Source: CAVVKW01 sp963749035
GTDB lineage: Bacteria > Verrucomicrobiota > Verrucomicrobiia > Chthoniobacterales > JAATET01
Assembly (NCBI GenBank): GCA_963749035.1
Contig: CAVVKW010000002.1
Span: 1-64,000 of the forward strand
Length of the DNA: 64,000 nucleotides
Direction: 5' to 3'
The notes under the pieces are model-generated. The model was not told the DNA's origin, searched no databases, and saw only the letters and a list, made by a program, of their open reading frames with translations. Below are positions 32,379-41,402 of this stretch, piece after piece. Position numbers and translations under genes: made by a program. Numbering within the stretch: the first letter of the stretch is position 1; every line of letters starts with the position of its first letter.

Positions 32379-33464
32379 TCAAGCCACCGACAGCGACCCC
32401 AGGAACAAATCGACGTTTCGATCGTTGTCGTGCAACTCCTCGACAAAACGCCCGCACTCTCGCTGACAAAACCCCAACCGCTCTTCGTCACCCAGCAGTT
32501 CCGCAATCCCTTTCGCCCAGGTGTCGAAATCACCCCGACCGTAAACGCCAAGGCCAAAACGCCCGAACAAATCGTCCGAATTCACGTCCAGCGAAGCCAG
32601 CGCCGCCCCGCCCAGCCCCGCTTGGATAAAGCTGTTCGGCCACCCCTCGTAGGTCGACGTGTTCACGAAGATCCTCGCCGCGTCGTAGTGGTCCTGCGCT
32701 TCGTGATAAGGCACCCGCTCGATAAAGTCGACGTTCGCCATCCCCCCCGCCCGCTCCGCGACCTTTTCCCACAACGTGACGTCCTCCCGCACGCAAACCA
32801 TCTCGCACCGCGCGTCCGGCAACTCCTCGGCGAGATCCAAAAACAGATGCGGACGCTTGATCGGCTGGCACCGCGCCACCCACAGCAGATCAATCGTCTT
32901 CTCCGCCGTGAGCGGCGCCCGTCTCGGCAAGATGAGATTCCGATACATCCCGCAATGCATTCCCCCCTCGACGAAAAGATCCGCCTGATGCTCCGTCATG
33001 GCCATCCGCAGATTCGCCGCCCGCACCCCCCGCTCAAAAACCATCCCGCGAACCGGATTCTCCCGCCGAAATTCCCCGTTCACCTCCGTGTCCAACCCGC
33101 AGATAAAAATGACGTGATACCGCAGCGCCTCACGAAAAAACGTCAGCATCGTCAACCACGTCGTCCACCCCAGGACCACGACGTAATGCGGCTCCTCGTC
33201 GCGAATGATCCGAAACACGCGCGGCAAAGCACCCAGTGCGTCGACCACCGCACCCGTTTGGAATTTCCCGCCGTTCCGCAGCCGCACCCCATCCACCACC
33301 GAATCCGACTGGCCACTGTCTCCACCGACGATCACCACCTCGTGCCCGCGTTTGACCAATTCCCGAGCCAAGAGCGCCACCTGCAGCTCCGCCCCTCCCG
33401 ACACCCGATCCGTCTTCGTATCCAGCACCAGATGCGCGTAGCTCGAAAGAAACAGAAATTTCAT
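32379..33464 (-). CDS. Glycosyltransferase, GT4-like (GT-B)
   Basis: A 361-aa cytosolic retaining glycosyltransferase, last gene of the glycan cluster. The ATG at 33464 gives MKFLFLSSYAHLVL, a normal first beta strand; its ATGA overlaps the stop of the upstream gene. N-terminal acceptor domain includes SGGAELQVALLARELVKRGH; the nucleotide-sugar domain has IDLLWVARCQPIKRPHLFLD and the E-x7-E-like TYEGWPNSFIQAGLGG. Donor and acceptor are unknown. Confidence 0.87.
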   Translation of the reverse strand: MKFLFLSSYAHLVLDTKTDRVSGGAELQVALLARELVKRGHEVVIVGGDSGQSDSVVDGVRLRNGGKFQTGAVVDALGALPRVFRIIRDEEPHYVVVLGWTTWLTMLTFFREALRYHVIFICGLDTEVNGEFRRENPVRGMVFERGVRAANLRMAMTEHQADLFVEGGMHCGMYRNLILPRRAPLTAEKTIDLLWVARCQPIKRPHLFLDLAEELPDARCEMVCVREDVTLWEKVAERAGGMANVDFIERVPYHEAQDHYDAARIFVNTSTYEGWPNSFIQAGLGGAALASLDVNSDDLFGRFGLGVYGRGDFDTWAKGIAELLGDEERLGFCQRECGRFVEELHDNDRNVDLFLGSLSVA

Positions 33465-34453
33465 TTCACTAGACTCGCTCCCATTCGCAGCCAAGGCATG
33501 CGAAAAAATTCCCGGCCCGCTCGCCGCCGTAGCTCCGTCAGAAAACCGGCCGCCTTCCCCGCCGCCCGCACCCGGCACCACAACGTGTAATTCTGATCCG
33601 CCATCACCCTCGTCAATCCCGGAACTCCGGACCGCCCCCTTAAAAATCCTCGGCGGCACTCCGCCACCGCCTCGAAATACTCGCTCCAATCTTCCGGCCA
33701 ACGTCCCGACCACGCCCCGGCAATGACGTCCGCCGACTCCGACGCCAACCCCGGCACCGCCGATCGGATGTTCTCACGCAGAGTCTCACGCACGTCCGGC
33801 AACCCCTCACCCGCGTTCGCCTCCGCCATGATCGAACCCTCGCGCTGACGGTATTTCACCAGTGGCCTCCGCAACGTCACCACCGGATGATCCCGCGCCA
33901 CCCGCGACCACAAATCCAAATCCTCCGACGCCCGCCGCTCCCGATAGCCCCCAAATTTCTCAACGATCACCCGCCGCCGAAAGAACGCCGAGCTGTGCGC
34001 GAACGGCGTCCGAAAACACAACTCCCACTTCACCAAGTCCGCCGAACCCGCCGTCCGCCAACGCCCCGCGTATCGACCGCCCTCCGAGATCAACCCGACG
34101 TCGCACCCGATCAGCGGCACCGCCGGATTCCCCCGCGCAAAACCCACCTGCTCCGCCAACCGCTCCCGCGAGCAAACGTCATCCGCATCCAGCCGCGCAA
34201 CGAACTCCCCACCCGCCTCCGCCAGCCCCCGATTCAGCGCCGCGACCAGCCCTCCGTTCCGCTCTAGCCGAACCACCCGCACCCTCGCATCACCCACGCC
34301 CTCCGCGATCTCCGCACTCCCGTCCGTCGACCCATCATCTACCACCAGCAGTTCCCAATCGTCGAACGTCTGCCGCCCGACGCTCTCGACCGCCTCCCGC
34401 AAATGCCCCGCCCCGTTGAAAACCGGCACTAAGACCGTCACGACCGGCTTCAT
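33461..34453 (-). CDS. Glycosyltransferase family 2 (GT-A)
   Basis: A 330-aa family 2 transferase started at ATG 34453. N-terminus VTVLVPVFNGAGHLREAVES, nucleotide site VVDDGSTDGS, metal-binding DAD in ARLDADDVCSRE, and ASEDLDLWSRVARDHPVV near residue 215. C-terminal ~90 residues are Arg-rich and could contact membrane. ATGA overlaps on both sides couple it to its neighbours. Confidence 0.88.
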   Translation of the reverse strand: MKPVVTVLVPVFNGAGHLREAVESVGRQTFDDWELLVVDDGSTDGSAEIAEGVGDARVRVVRLERNGGLVAALNRGLAEAGGEFVARLDADDVCSRERLAEQVGFARGNPAVPLIGCDVGLISEGGRYAGRWRTAGSADLVKWELCFRTPFAHSSAFFRRRVIVEKFGGYRERRASEDLDLWSRVARDHPVVTLRRPLVKYRQREGSIMAEANAGEGLPDVRETLRENIRSAVPGLASESADVIAGAWSGRWPEDWSEYFEAVAECRRGFLRGRSGVPGLTRVMADQNYTLWCRVRAAGKAAGFLTELRRRAGREFFRMPWLRMGASLVK

Positions 34454-35610
34454 TTCCCCCGCACCTCGGCAAAGATTCCCCCGTGCCGATCCACCCACTT
34501 CCGCTGATCGAAAGAACGCACCGCCCATTCCCGTGCCGCCACCGAGAACCGCTCCCGATGCGCCATCACCCGCTCGACCCCATCCGCCATTCCCGCCGCC
34601 GCCGGCACGTGATCCCGTGTCCAATCATCCGGCACCTCGACCAGCACCCCGCAATCGTCCGGCACCAACTCCGGCATTCCCCCACTCCGCGAACCCACCA
34701 CCGGAACCCCACACGCCAGCGCCTCGATCGGCACCGTCGGACACGGATCCTTGTATTTCGGATGCAGCAACACGTCCGCCCCCCGATACAAATCCGGCGC
34801 CTCGTCCTGAGAAAATTTCGGCAGAAACCGAACCCGCTCTCCGAATTCGCCAGCCTCCACGTAGCTCGCGCATTCTGCCTTCGCCCCTGACCACCGCAGC
34901 TCACCCGCCACCGTCAATTCCGCGTCCACCCCGCGCCGACTTAGCTCGGCCAGACAATCAACCGACGCCCGCACCCGGTCAAACGAATGACACGTCCCCA
35001 TCGCCAACAGCCGCACCGGAGGCGTCAGGCCATATTGCTCACCAACCGACACCTCCGCCCCCGGACAAAACCGATCTAGGTTCACCGGATTCCACAACAC
35101 CTCGCTCGGCCCATCGACCTCACCTAAATACCGATCCGCCGACTCCCGACAAAACGCACTCTGATAAACCACGAAGTCCGCCCGCCCGATCAACCGCCGC
35201 ATCGGCTCATTAAACCACGGATAGAACTCCCCCGCCCAAGCCGGATACGCCACACCATTCTGATTCCAAACCACCGCCACGCCCGCTCGCTTCGCCCAAT
35301 CGACCAACTCCTCCGCGTTCGGAATTAGATGCAACAGACTGCTCACGAGATACACGACCGAAAATCCCTCCCGCGTCTCGCCAAATCGCTCCCGCAAATG
35401 CCCGAGCTTCACCCCTCCACCAATCCGCGTCTCTCCCACCCGCGTCGGTTCCTCGATCCACCCGTAGTTCACCCCCTCCCCCGGCGCGGCCAGGCGTCCC
35501 AATCGCCCTCGAAAAGCCGCCGCCCTCGGCGCGTAGGCAACCGACCGCGCCACTTCTCGCAGATCGTAGCGAATCCTCGCAGCGACCGACACCGGCTCGA
35601 CAATCCTCAC
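34450..35610 (-). CDS. Glycosyltransferase, GT4-like (GT-B)
   Basis: A 386-aa GT-B enzyme. GTG at 35610 (MRIVEPVSVAARIRYDL) is chosen because it overlaps the upstream stop as GTGA; an in-frame GTG at 35616 is the alternative. Donor domain: RLLAMGTCHSFDRVRASVDC, LRFLPKF-like RVRFLPKFSQDEAPDLYRGA, and DPCPTVPIEALACGVPVVGS with the E-x7-E element. Expected to extend a surface polysaccharide. Confidence 0.87.
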   Translation of the reverse strand: MRIVEPVSVAARIRYDLREVARSVAYAPRAAAFRGRLGRLAAPGEGVNYGWIEEPTRVGETRIGGGVKLGHLRERFGETREGFSVVYLVSSLLHLIPNAEELVDWAKRAGVAVVWNQNGVAYPAWAGEFYPWFNEPMRRLIGRADFVVYQSAFCRESADRYLGEVDGPSEVLWNPVNLDRFCPGAEVSVGEQYGLTPPVRLLAMGTCHSFDRVRASVDCLAELSRRGVDAELTVAGELRWSGAKAECASYVEAGEFGERVRFLPKFSQDEAPDLYRGADVLLHPKYKDPCPTVPIEALACGVPVVGSRSGGMPELVPDDCGVLVEVPDDWTRDHVPAAAGMADGVERVMAHRERFSVAAREWAVRSFDQRKWVDRHGGIFAEVRGK

Positions 35611-36410
35611 CCCCACGGCAACTCCCTCCCGAGCACCTCCGCCAGCCTCGCGTTGTGTGGCGCATAAAACTCCCGCAACCGCGCTTCCACCCCCGCGTCC
35701 ATCAACTCAGCAATCTTTCCCTCCCGCGCCCTCGGCAGTTCCGGCAACTCACGCACCGCCAACCCCAGATGCTTCTGCACCCGCTCTAGCGTCTCCGCGC
35801 GTGTCGCCGAGAATTCCTCAGTCAGCAAAAACAAACACTGCTCACGCGGCCAGACCGCCAGCCACCGCTCGATCATTCGCGCGTAAATCCCAATCAACAC
35901 GTAGCGAACCGGATTCCAATTCACGCACTCCACGGATTCCACCAAAGGACCCAAATCCTCGCGCCGCAGCCACCCCATCGCCCGTTCCACCACCGGACCA
36001 AACTCCGCCTTCTCCGTCCCAAACTCTCGAAACATCCAGTAATCCGACCACGCCCGCCGCACCGGATCCCGCAGCAAAAACACCAGCCGCGCCTCCGGCA
36101 CCACCGTTCGCACGTTCGTCGGCCCATCCGGATGCGCAAAATATTCCACACTGCCATCCCCAACAACAAATCCCCCCGCCCCTAACCGAACGGGATAATT
36201 CATCGCCGCCCGCAACCGACTCCCCGGATAGTGCAGAAAATTCGTCGGCTCCTTCCGCGCCCCCCTACGGACTTCTGGATGACTCACCAAATCATCGTAA
36301 AGCGACGACGTCCCACACTTCGGTGCCCCCACGATCACAAACGACGGCATCGCCCGGAAAGGAGCCGTCCCCAACCGCCAAATTTTGGAAATTTCTTCCT
36401 GTATTCTCAT
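35607..36410 (-). CDS. Sulfotransferase (PAPS-dependent)
   Basis: A 267-aa sulfotransferase transferring sulfate from PAPS, probably to a sugar of the surface glycan. The 5'-phosphosulfate loop is FVIVGAPKCGTSSLYDDL (~residues 24-41) and the 3'-phosphate site LLRDPVRRAWSDYW (~113). No signal peptide, so it acts in the cytoplasm on precursors. The start overlaps the preceding stop (ATGA 36407-36410). A second, unrelated-looking sulfotransferase is at 61132. Confidence 0.88.
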   Translation of the reverse strand: MRIQEEISKIWRLGTAPFRAMPSFVIVGAPKCGTSSLYDDLVSHPEVRRGARKEPTNFLHYPGSRLRAAMNYPVRLGAGGFVVGDGSVEYFAHPDGPTNVRTVVPEARLVFLLRDPVRRAWSDYWMFREFGTEKAEFGPVVERAMGWLRREDLGPLVESVECVNWNPVRYVLIGIYARMIERWLAVWPREQCLFLLTEEFSATRAETLERVQKHLGLAVRELPELPRAREGKIAELMDAGVEARLREFYAPHNARLAEVLGRELPWG

Positions 36411-37531
36411 ACCCTTCGCGCCTTCGCGCCTTCGCGTGAGATTAATTCAGCCTCGATCCGCGCCGCAATCCGCCCCGCCACCGCCGTCCAGGTAAATTCC
36501 CGCATCGCCATCTCCCGCCCCGCCGCCCCCATCCGTTTCCGAAGCTCCGCGTCCATCAGCAACGTCCGCAATCGCTCCGCCAGCCTCCCCGCGTCCACCA
36601 AAAAACCCGTCGCCCCATCCCGCACCCGCTCCACGTTTCCCCCCACCGCCGTCGCCACCACCGGCAGCCCAGACCCCGCCGCCTCCGCCAACACCGACGC
36701 CGACGGATCCATCCGACTCGGCAGACAAAACACGTCCGCTTTCCGGTAGCACTCCGCCGTCTCCTCCCGCGAGAGCCGCCCCCGCTCCACCACGCCATCC
36801 TCACTCAACCCCGGCCGACACCCCACGATCCAAAGCTCCGCCCCCGGCACCGCCGACCGAACCTCCCGAAACGCCCGCACCAACTCCGGCCCACCCTTCC
36901 GCTCCCAATCGACCCCCACGAACAAAATCACCGTCCCGCGCCGGTCGCTTCCGTCCACAAATTCGGGCCAATCCACGTTCGACCCCGACCCCACGTTCAT
37001 CACCCGCTCACTCTCCACCCCGTAATCCTCCCGCACCGACCCCGCCGCGAACTCGCTCGAAACGAACGTGCAGTCCGCCCCCTCGTAAAGCCGCCGCTCC
37101 ATCGCCCGCCACTCCGCCGCCACCGGCATCAGCTCCCGCGGCTCCGGATACCGCCGCCCCGCCAGATACGTGTGATCCGTGTAAACGAAGTGCGGCACCC
37201 CCGGACTCGACGCGTCGAAAAGCGACTGCGTCTGAAACGTAAAATCCGCCTCATCCGCCTCCCGCCGCGACCACGCCGCGATCGCCCGCAGCACCACCGG
37301 CAGCCGCGGAAAAAAATCCCGCGGCGGAATCCGTCCGCCAAAAATCCGCGCGCCGTGACGCACCATCGCCTCGCCCGTCGCCCTTGCCGTCAGCCAACCG
37401 TCGCTCCGCACGATCTCCCGCTCCACGTCGACCTCCCGCCAATCAACCCCGCTCATCCGCTCCCGCAGCGCTTCCAGCAACGCCACGTTGATCAGCGAAA
37501 ACTCGCCGATCCGAAAGTAAAACGCCTTCAT
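36407..37531 (-). CDS. Glycosyltransferase, GT4-like (GT-B)
   Basis: A 374-aa GT-B enzyme. N-terminus MKAFYFRIGEFSLINVALLE; donor domain starts TVILFVGVDWERKGGPELVR and includes DPSASVLAEAAGSGLPVVAT. Its last ten residues, SREGAKARRV, are encoded by a dispersed octamer repeat (36412-36440) that evidently extended or replaced the original 3' end. Translationally coupled to its neighbours by ATGA overlaps. Confidence 0.87.
   Translation of the reverse strand: MKAFYFRIGEFSLINVALLEALRERMSGVDWREVDVEREIVRSDGWLTARATGEAMVRHGARIFGGRIPPRDFFPRLPVVLRAIAAWSRREADEADFTFQTQSLFDASSPGVPHFVYTDHTYLAGRRYPEPRELMPVAAEWRAMERRLYEGADCTFVSSEFAAGSVREDYGVESERVMNVGSGSNVDWPEFVDGSDRRGTVILFVGVDWERKGGPELVRAFREVRSAVPGAELWIVGCRPGLSEDGVVERGRLSREETAECYRKADVFCLPSRMDPSASVLAEAAGSGLPVVATAVGGNVERVRDGATGFLVDAGRLAERLRTLLMDAELRKRMGAAGREMAMREFTWTAVAGRIAARIEAELISREGAKARRV
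36412..36440. repeat. Tandem octamer repeat CCTTCGCG
   Basis: Tandem CCTTCGCG units followed by TGAGATT at the junction of the sulfotransferase and GT genes; read through on the minus strand as SREGAKARR. Related copies lie at 45932-45960 and 63493-63518. Confidence 0.75.
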
Positions 37532-38646
37532 TCCCCGCCCCCCTCGAGCACCCCCGAGACCGCCGCCCAGTGCTCCCGCGCCACCACCGGCGTTGCGTAG
37601 AATTTCCGCACCACCTGACTCGCCGCCGCCCCCCGCTCCGCCAAATCAGCACTCCCCGCTTCCGCCAACTCGTTCAGCGCCATTCCCCAATCCGCCTCCG
37701 CCTCGCACAACGTCACCGCTCCTCCACCCGCCCGTCCCTCCACGTCAGCATAACTCGGCACCGGACTCGCCACCGCCGGTAACCCACACGCCATCCCCAG
37801 CGAGATCTTCCACTCCGTGTGACTCAAGTTGTAAGGCGCATCCAGAAACCGCGGCGACACGATCACCCCACCCTCCGCGTATCTCCGCAGCAAATCCTTC
37901 ACCGACGTAAACTTCACCACCGAATGCGGCACCTCCGCCAGCAACCCCTCCATCCGCTCGCGCACTTCCGGCGGCCACTCCCGCATCGCGGCCAGACTTC
38001 CCGTCACCAGATTCAGAAACACCCGATCCCGCCGCTCCAGCAGCACCCGCTCGATCACCAGAAACTCACACAGCTTCGACGCCATCCCGCTCCACCACAG
38101 ATTCAACCGCCCATCCTCCCGTCCGCGCACCGCCCGCGGCTTCGGCACCAATCGGAAATTCACGTTGTCCGGCACCCAGCTCACCCGGTCGTTGAACTCC
38201 CCGCACACGCCCGCCAAATGACGCGACGACGCGATCACCCCGTCGGCCAACTCCGTCATCGCCACCGCCGACGCCCGCTGCTCCTTCGTCGGCACCATCG
38301 CGTCAAACCGACCCACACCCCCGGACGCCGAGTAGTAATCCACGTTCGCTTCGAAAACCACGCGCGTCCCCTGCCCCTGCAACAACCCCGCCAACTCCAC
38401 GCAGCGATCGCCCATCGACTTCAGGAACACGACGACATCGTAGAAGTGCCCCGGCCGATACAGTTCGTAAACCACCTCGCCACCCAACTCCTCGCGCACC
38501 GCCCGCGCGACCCAGCGAAACCGCATGAAGCTCATCGGCGACGCCGCGTCGTCCCACCCCAGCCACAAATTCCACGGCCGCATCCCCCGACTCAGCGCCG
38601 CAACCTCCGGCACCCGCCCGTTGACCACAAACCCCACCCGCCTCAT
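37528..38646 (-). CDS. Glycosyltransferase-like protein (GT-B)
   Basis: A 372-aa protein with a GT-B-like layout: N-terminal MRRVGFVVNGRVPEVAALS and a C-terminal domain with RLNLWWSGMASKLCEFLVIE and SHTEWKISLGMACGLPAVAS, the place where donor-sugar binding residues normally lie. Sequence is more divergent than its neighbours, so family number is left open. ATGA overlaps at both ends place it in the same operon. Confidence 0.78.
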   Translation of the reverse strand: MRRVGFVVNGRVPEVAALSRGMRPWNLWLGWDDAASPMSFMRFRWVARAVREELGGEVVYELYRPGHFYDVVVFLKSMGDRCVELAGLLQGQGTRVVFEANVDYYSASGGVGRFDAMVPTKEQRASAVAMTELADGVIASSRHLAGVCGEFNDRVSWVPDNVNFRLVPKPRAVRGREDGRLNLWWSGMASKLCEFLVIERVLLERRDRVFLNLVTGSLAAMREWPPEVRERMEGLLAEVPHSVVKFTSVKDLLRRYAEGGVIVSPRFLDAPYNLSHTEWKISLGMACGLPAVASPVPSYADVEGRAGGGAVTLCEAEADWGMALNELAEAGSADLAERGAAASQVVRKFYATPVVAREHWAAVSGVLEGGGE

Positions 38647-39464
38647 TTGGAAAAAAACGTCCCCACGTCCCGCGTCACGATCTCACCCCGACAGTATTTC
38701 TCCTGCTTCCAATCCCTCGCCGGCTCCCCGCCGAACCGCTCCTTCAGACGCGCCCACACCTTCCGCCACGACCAAGCGTGCCGGTCCATGATGTTCTGCC
38801 GCGTCCCCCCGTCAGCCGGATCGAGCGACGACCGCCGCGAAAAGCACAGGTGCAAACACCGAAAATCCGCCTCCTCCCAACTCGTCTCCTCGTGCAGCCC
38901 CCGTCGAAGTGAGGCGTCAAACCCGTCCTTAAAATGAATCGTCCCACCATTCAGCCGCTCGACGACGTCCCGCCCCTCCCACCGTGTGATCGCCGAAAAA
39001 TTGTAAAGCTTCGTCATGCTCCGACACGGCGGAGCCAACCAGCCCGAAGCCGATCCGCCATCCACCCCAAGATCCCGCACGTTCAGCACGTTCCCGAAGA
39101 TCACCCACCACCCGTCGAACTCCCCCGCCTCCAGCCGCGACCGAAACCTCCGCAGGCCCTCGGGATCGTAAACCTCATCCCCATCCACCCCGAAGACCCA
39201 GGTCCGTTCCCGCCCCACGTACGGCTTCAGCATCACCTGCGATTCACGCGAATCTGCGATCGTCCGCACGACCACCTTCTCCGGAAACTCCGCCACCAGC
39301 CGCGCCAGGATCTCGCCCGTCCCATCTCGCGAACCGTGATCTGCGATCAAAAACTCGTCGCAGAAAAACAGCGCATTCCGCACCGCCCGCTCCACGAACA
39401 AATCCTCGTCCCGCACCAGCATCGACCCGATCACCGTCATTCGTTCACAACCCTCAGATTTCAT
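38643..39464 (-). CDS. Glycosyltransferase family 2-like
   Basis: A 273-aa GT-A enzyme. Start ATG at 39464 overlaps the previous gene by 11 nt; MTVIGSMLVRDE at 39440 is an alternative and is where homology-like sequence begins. Motifs: MLVRDEDLFVERAVRNALFF, DHGSRDGTGEI for nucleotide binding, FGVDGDEVYDPEG with a DGD metal site. C-terminal part has several Trp and charged residues (WSWRKVWARLKERFGGEP). Confidence 0.85.
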   Translation of the reverse strand: MKSEGCERMTVIGSMLVRDEDLFVERAVRNALFFCDEFLIADHGSRDGTGEILARLVAEFPEKVVVRTIADSRESQVMLKPYVGRERTWVFGVDGDEVYDPEGLRRFRSRLEAGEFDGWWVIFGNVLNVRDLGVDGGSASGWLAPPCRSMTKLYNFSAITRWEGRDVVERLNGGTIHFKDGFDASLRRGLHEETSWEEADFRCLHLCFSRRSSLDPADGGTRQNIMDRHAWSWRKVWARLKERFGGEPARDWKQEKYCRGEIVTRDVGTFFSK

Positions 39465-40332
39465 CGAGAAACTCCTCCAGCTCGTGCAGCCAATACGTCC
39501 GACCCGTCAGCTTTAAAAAGAACATCAGGTCCGTATTCAGCTTCCCCTTCCGCAGCAGCCCGCTCCAAAAAAGCGGATACGGGCCGTTGTAATAGTGATG
39601 CACCCCCAGCAGCTCCCCGTCCACCGCCTCCCGCGCCAAATCCCCCATCAACCGCCGCACGCCGCACCGATAAACGTCCGTCATCACCCGGAGCGCCCCG
39701 AGTTTCCGGTCACACGTCTTCACCGCCATCGCCCGCCCCTCGATCCGATAGCACCCCGTCTTCAAGCGCTCCGGCAAATCGACCTCCGGAGCCCCACCCC
39801 GCCGCTCGAAAGCCCACGGCGTCTGCTCGTTCTCCGGCAAGATCGCGATCAGCCGATTCAAGATCTCCCGCAGATCCATGAGCCGCCACAACGCCGGATG
39901 GAGCGTAAATTTCCACTCCGCCTCCCGACCACATCGATCCAAAGTGAACCCCTCCGCCGCGACCTTCGTCCCGTAAACCTCGCGACCCTGACCCCATCCC
40001 GATAACGAAACGCTTACCCCGCCGACCTCCGCCAATATTTTCGGCAACGTCCGATTCAAATGTCGCGCACAGCACCAGCTCATCGGCGGATGGTCATCCA
40101 AAATCAGGTAAGCCGCCTCGAATCCCTCCGCCATCAGATCGTCGCAAGCCGAACGCGTCACCTTCATCCAATTTCGCGGATCATCGCGCAGCTCCAGCCC
40201 CGCCGCGCGATCTGACAATCCCGCGTAGCGAATCTCCGGCACTTTCGCCCAGTATTCCCGAATCCTCCGCTCCGTGAACTCCGCCAACTGCCGATAACGA
40301 TCAAAAGTCGAGATGAGAACGCAAACCTTCAT
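39454..40332 (-). CDS. GT-A-like protein of unknown specificity
   Basis: A 292-aa protein started at ATG 40332 (MKVCVLISTFDRYRQLAEFT). The opening strand-loop-helix and LILDDHPPMSW, with acidic DD followed by His, are reminiscent of a nucleotide-sugar transferase with the metal-binding acidic pair, but I cannot place it in a numbered family. No TM segment. It lies among glycosyltransferase genes on one transcript, so the same type of role is inferred. Confidence 0.65.
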   Translation of the reverse strand: MKVCVLISTFDRYRQLAEFTERRIREYWAKVPEIRYAGLSDRAAGLELRDDPRNWMKVTRSACDDLMAEGFEAAYLILDDHPPMSWCCARHLNRTLPKILAEVGGVSVSLSGWGQGREVYGTKVAAEGFTLDRCGREAEWKFTLHPALWRLMDLREILNRLIAILPENEQTPWAFERRGGAPEVDLPERLKTGCYRIEGRAMAVKTCDRKLGALRVMTDVYRCGVRRLMGDLAREAVDGELLGVHHYYNGPYPLFWSGLLRKGKLNTDLMFFLKLTGRTYWLHELEEFLDEI

Positions 40333-40385
40333 CGTCCCCCAAACCCGCGAAGCGCACGCCATTTCACTTTCCGCATTTCACATCA

Positions 40386-41369
40386 TCAATTCCGCTGAGC
40401 CACGAGCCGCTGAAGCGTTTCGACGTAAGCCATCACCATCCGATCACCCGACGGCATCTCGCGGAAAACCTCGTCGCGCAACTCAGGCAGTCGCCCGATC
40501 GCCTCGCGAATCGCTCCGCCCATGTCATCACGGAAACCAACACCGTAGCACTGACCCAGCTCGACGATCCCGCCGCCATCCTCGTGATACACCATCGGCA
40601 GCCCGCACTGAGCACCCTCCACGTGATGCATCCCGCACGGCTCCCAGCGTGAAGCCGTCAGGTATAAATGACACTCGCGCAACTTCTCCGCCAGCGGCTC
40701 GCCCGACATCGGTCCGATCGTCTCCGTCGCCCGCCAGTTGATTTCCGCCGGCCACCGCCCGATCACCCGAAACTCCACCCCGGGCAACTCCCCGCCCGCC
40801 AGCATCTCGTCCAGCTTCTGATAGAAATCGAACCCCTTCAGCCAATTATCCGACCAGTGGTGTGTCACGAGTCGCACCGGCTCTCCGTCCGCCGGCCGCC
40901 GATTCCCGATCGGGTGAAACGCCCGGCAGTCCGCCCCGTTGTAGATCACCTCGTGCGACCGCTCTCGATCAAACCACTGGTCCACGAAATAATCCCGCAA
41001 CCACCCCGAAACGAACACCGTATGGTCCGCCAGCTGGTTCGTCCGCCGCAGCAATTCATCGATGTCATCCGTTCCCTTCCGCCGATCGCATTCGTTGACC
41101 CGGTGCAAAATCGGCACCTCCGGACGCTCCGCGCGAAACTTTTCCAGCTCCGCCAGGCCAAAGCGCTTCGCCGGATGGTCCCGACGCGGATCGATCACCA
41201 CCACCACGTCCGGCTCCGACTTGAGATCGTAGGTCACCCGCCACCCCCGCTGCCACAGGCGCGCACTCAACTGCGACACGAACGTCCCCGCCCCACCCCA
41301 CGGCCCGCCTGGAGCCACCATTGATATCGCGACCGTCGGCAACTTCCACCTTCTCTTCGAGAAAAACAT
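40386..41369 (-). CDS. Glycosyltransferase, GT4-like (GT-B)
   Basis: A 327-aa GT-B protein. ATG at 41369 is preferred over GTG at 41375. The N-terminal glycine loop is VAPGGPWGGAGTFVSQLSAR; the middle has VIYNGADCRAFHPIG, typical of GT4 enzymes between the two domains; the C-terminal donor site is WEPCGMHHVEGAQCGLPMVY. Spacing of 53 nt to the downstream gene is wider than usual in this cluster. Confidence 0.87.
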   Translation of the reverse strand: MFFSKRRWKLPTVAISMVAPGGPWGGAGTFVSQLSARLWQRGWRVTYDLKSEPDVVVVIDPRRDHPAKRFGLAELEKFRAERPEVPILHRVNECDRRKGTDDIDELLRRTNQLADHTVFVSGWLRDYFVDQWFDRERSHEVIYNGADCRAFHPIGNRRPADGEPVRLVTHHWSDNWLKGFDFYQKLDEMLAGGELPGVEFRVIGRWPAEINWRATETIGPMSGEPLAEKLRECHLYLTASRWEPCGMHHVEGAQCGLPMVYHEDGGGIVELGQCYGVGFRDDMGGAIREAIGRLPELRDEVFREMPSGDRMVMAYVETLQRLVAQRN

Positions 41370-41402
41370 TACCACCGACTAAGGGACGCAACCGCCCGAA
41401 AC

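Noticed and set aside
31848..33590. A 580-codon plus-strand open frame opposite ilvE and a GT gene
   Set aside because: Arg/Pro/His-rich translation typical of antisense frames in GC-rich DNA, and the minus strand carries clear enzymes. The same applies to several other long plus-strand frames up to 64000.
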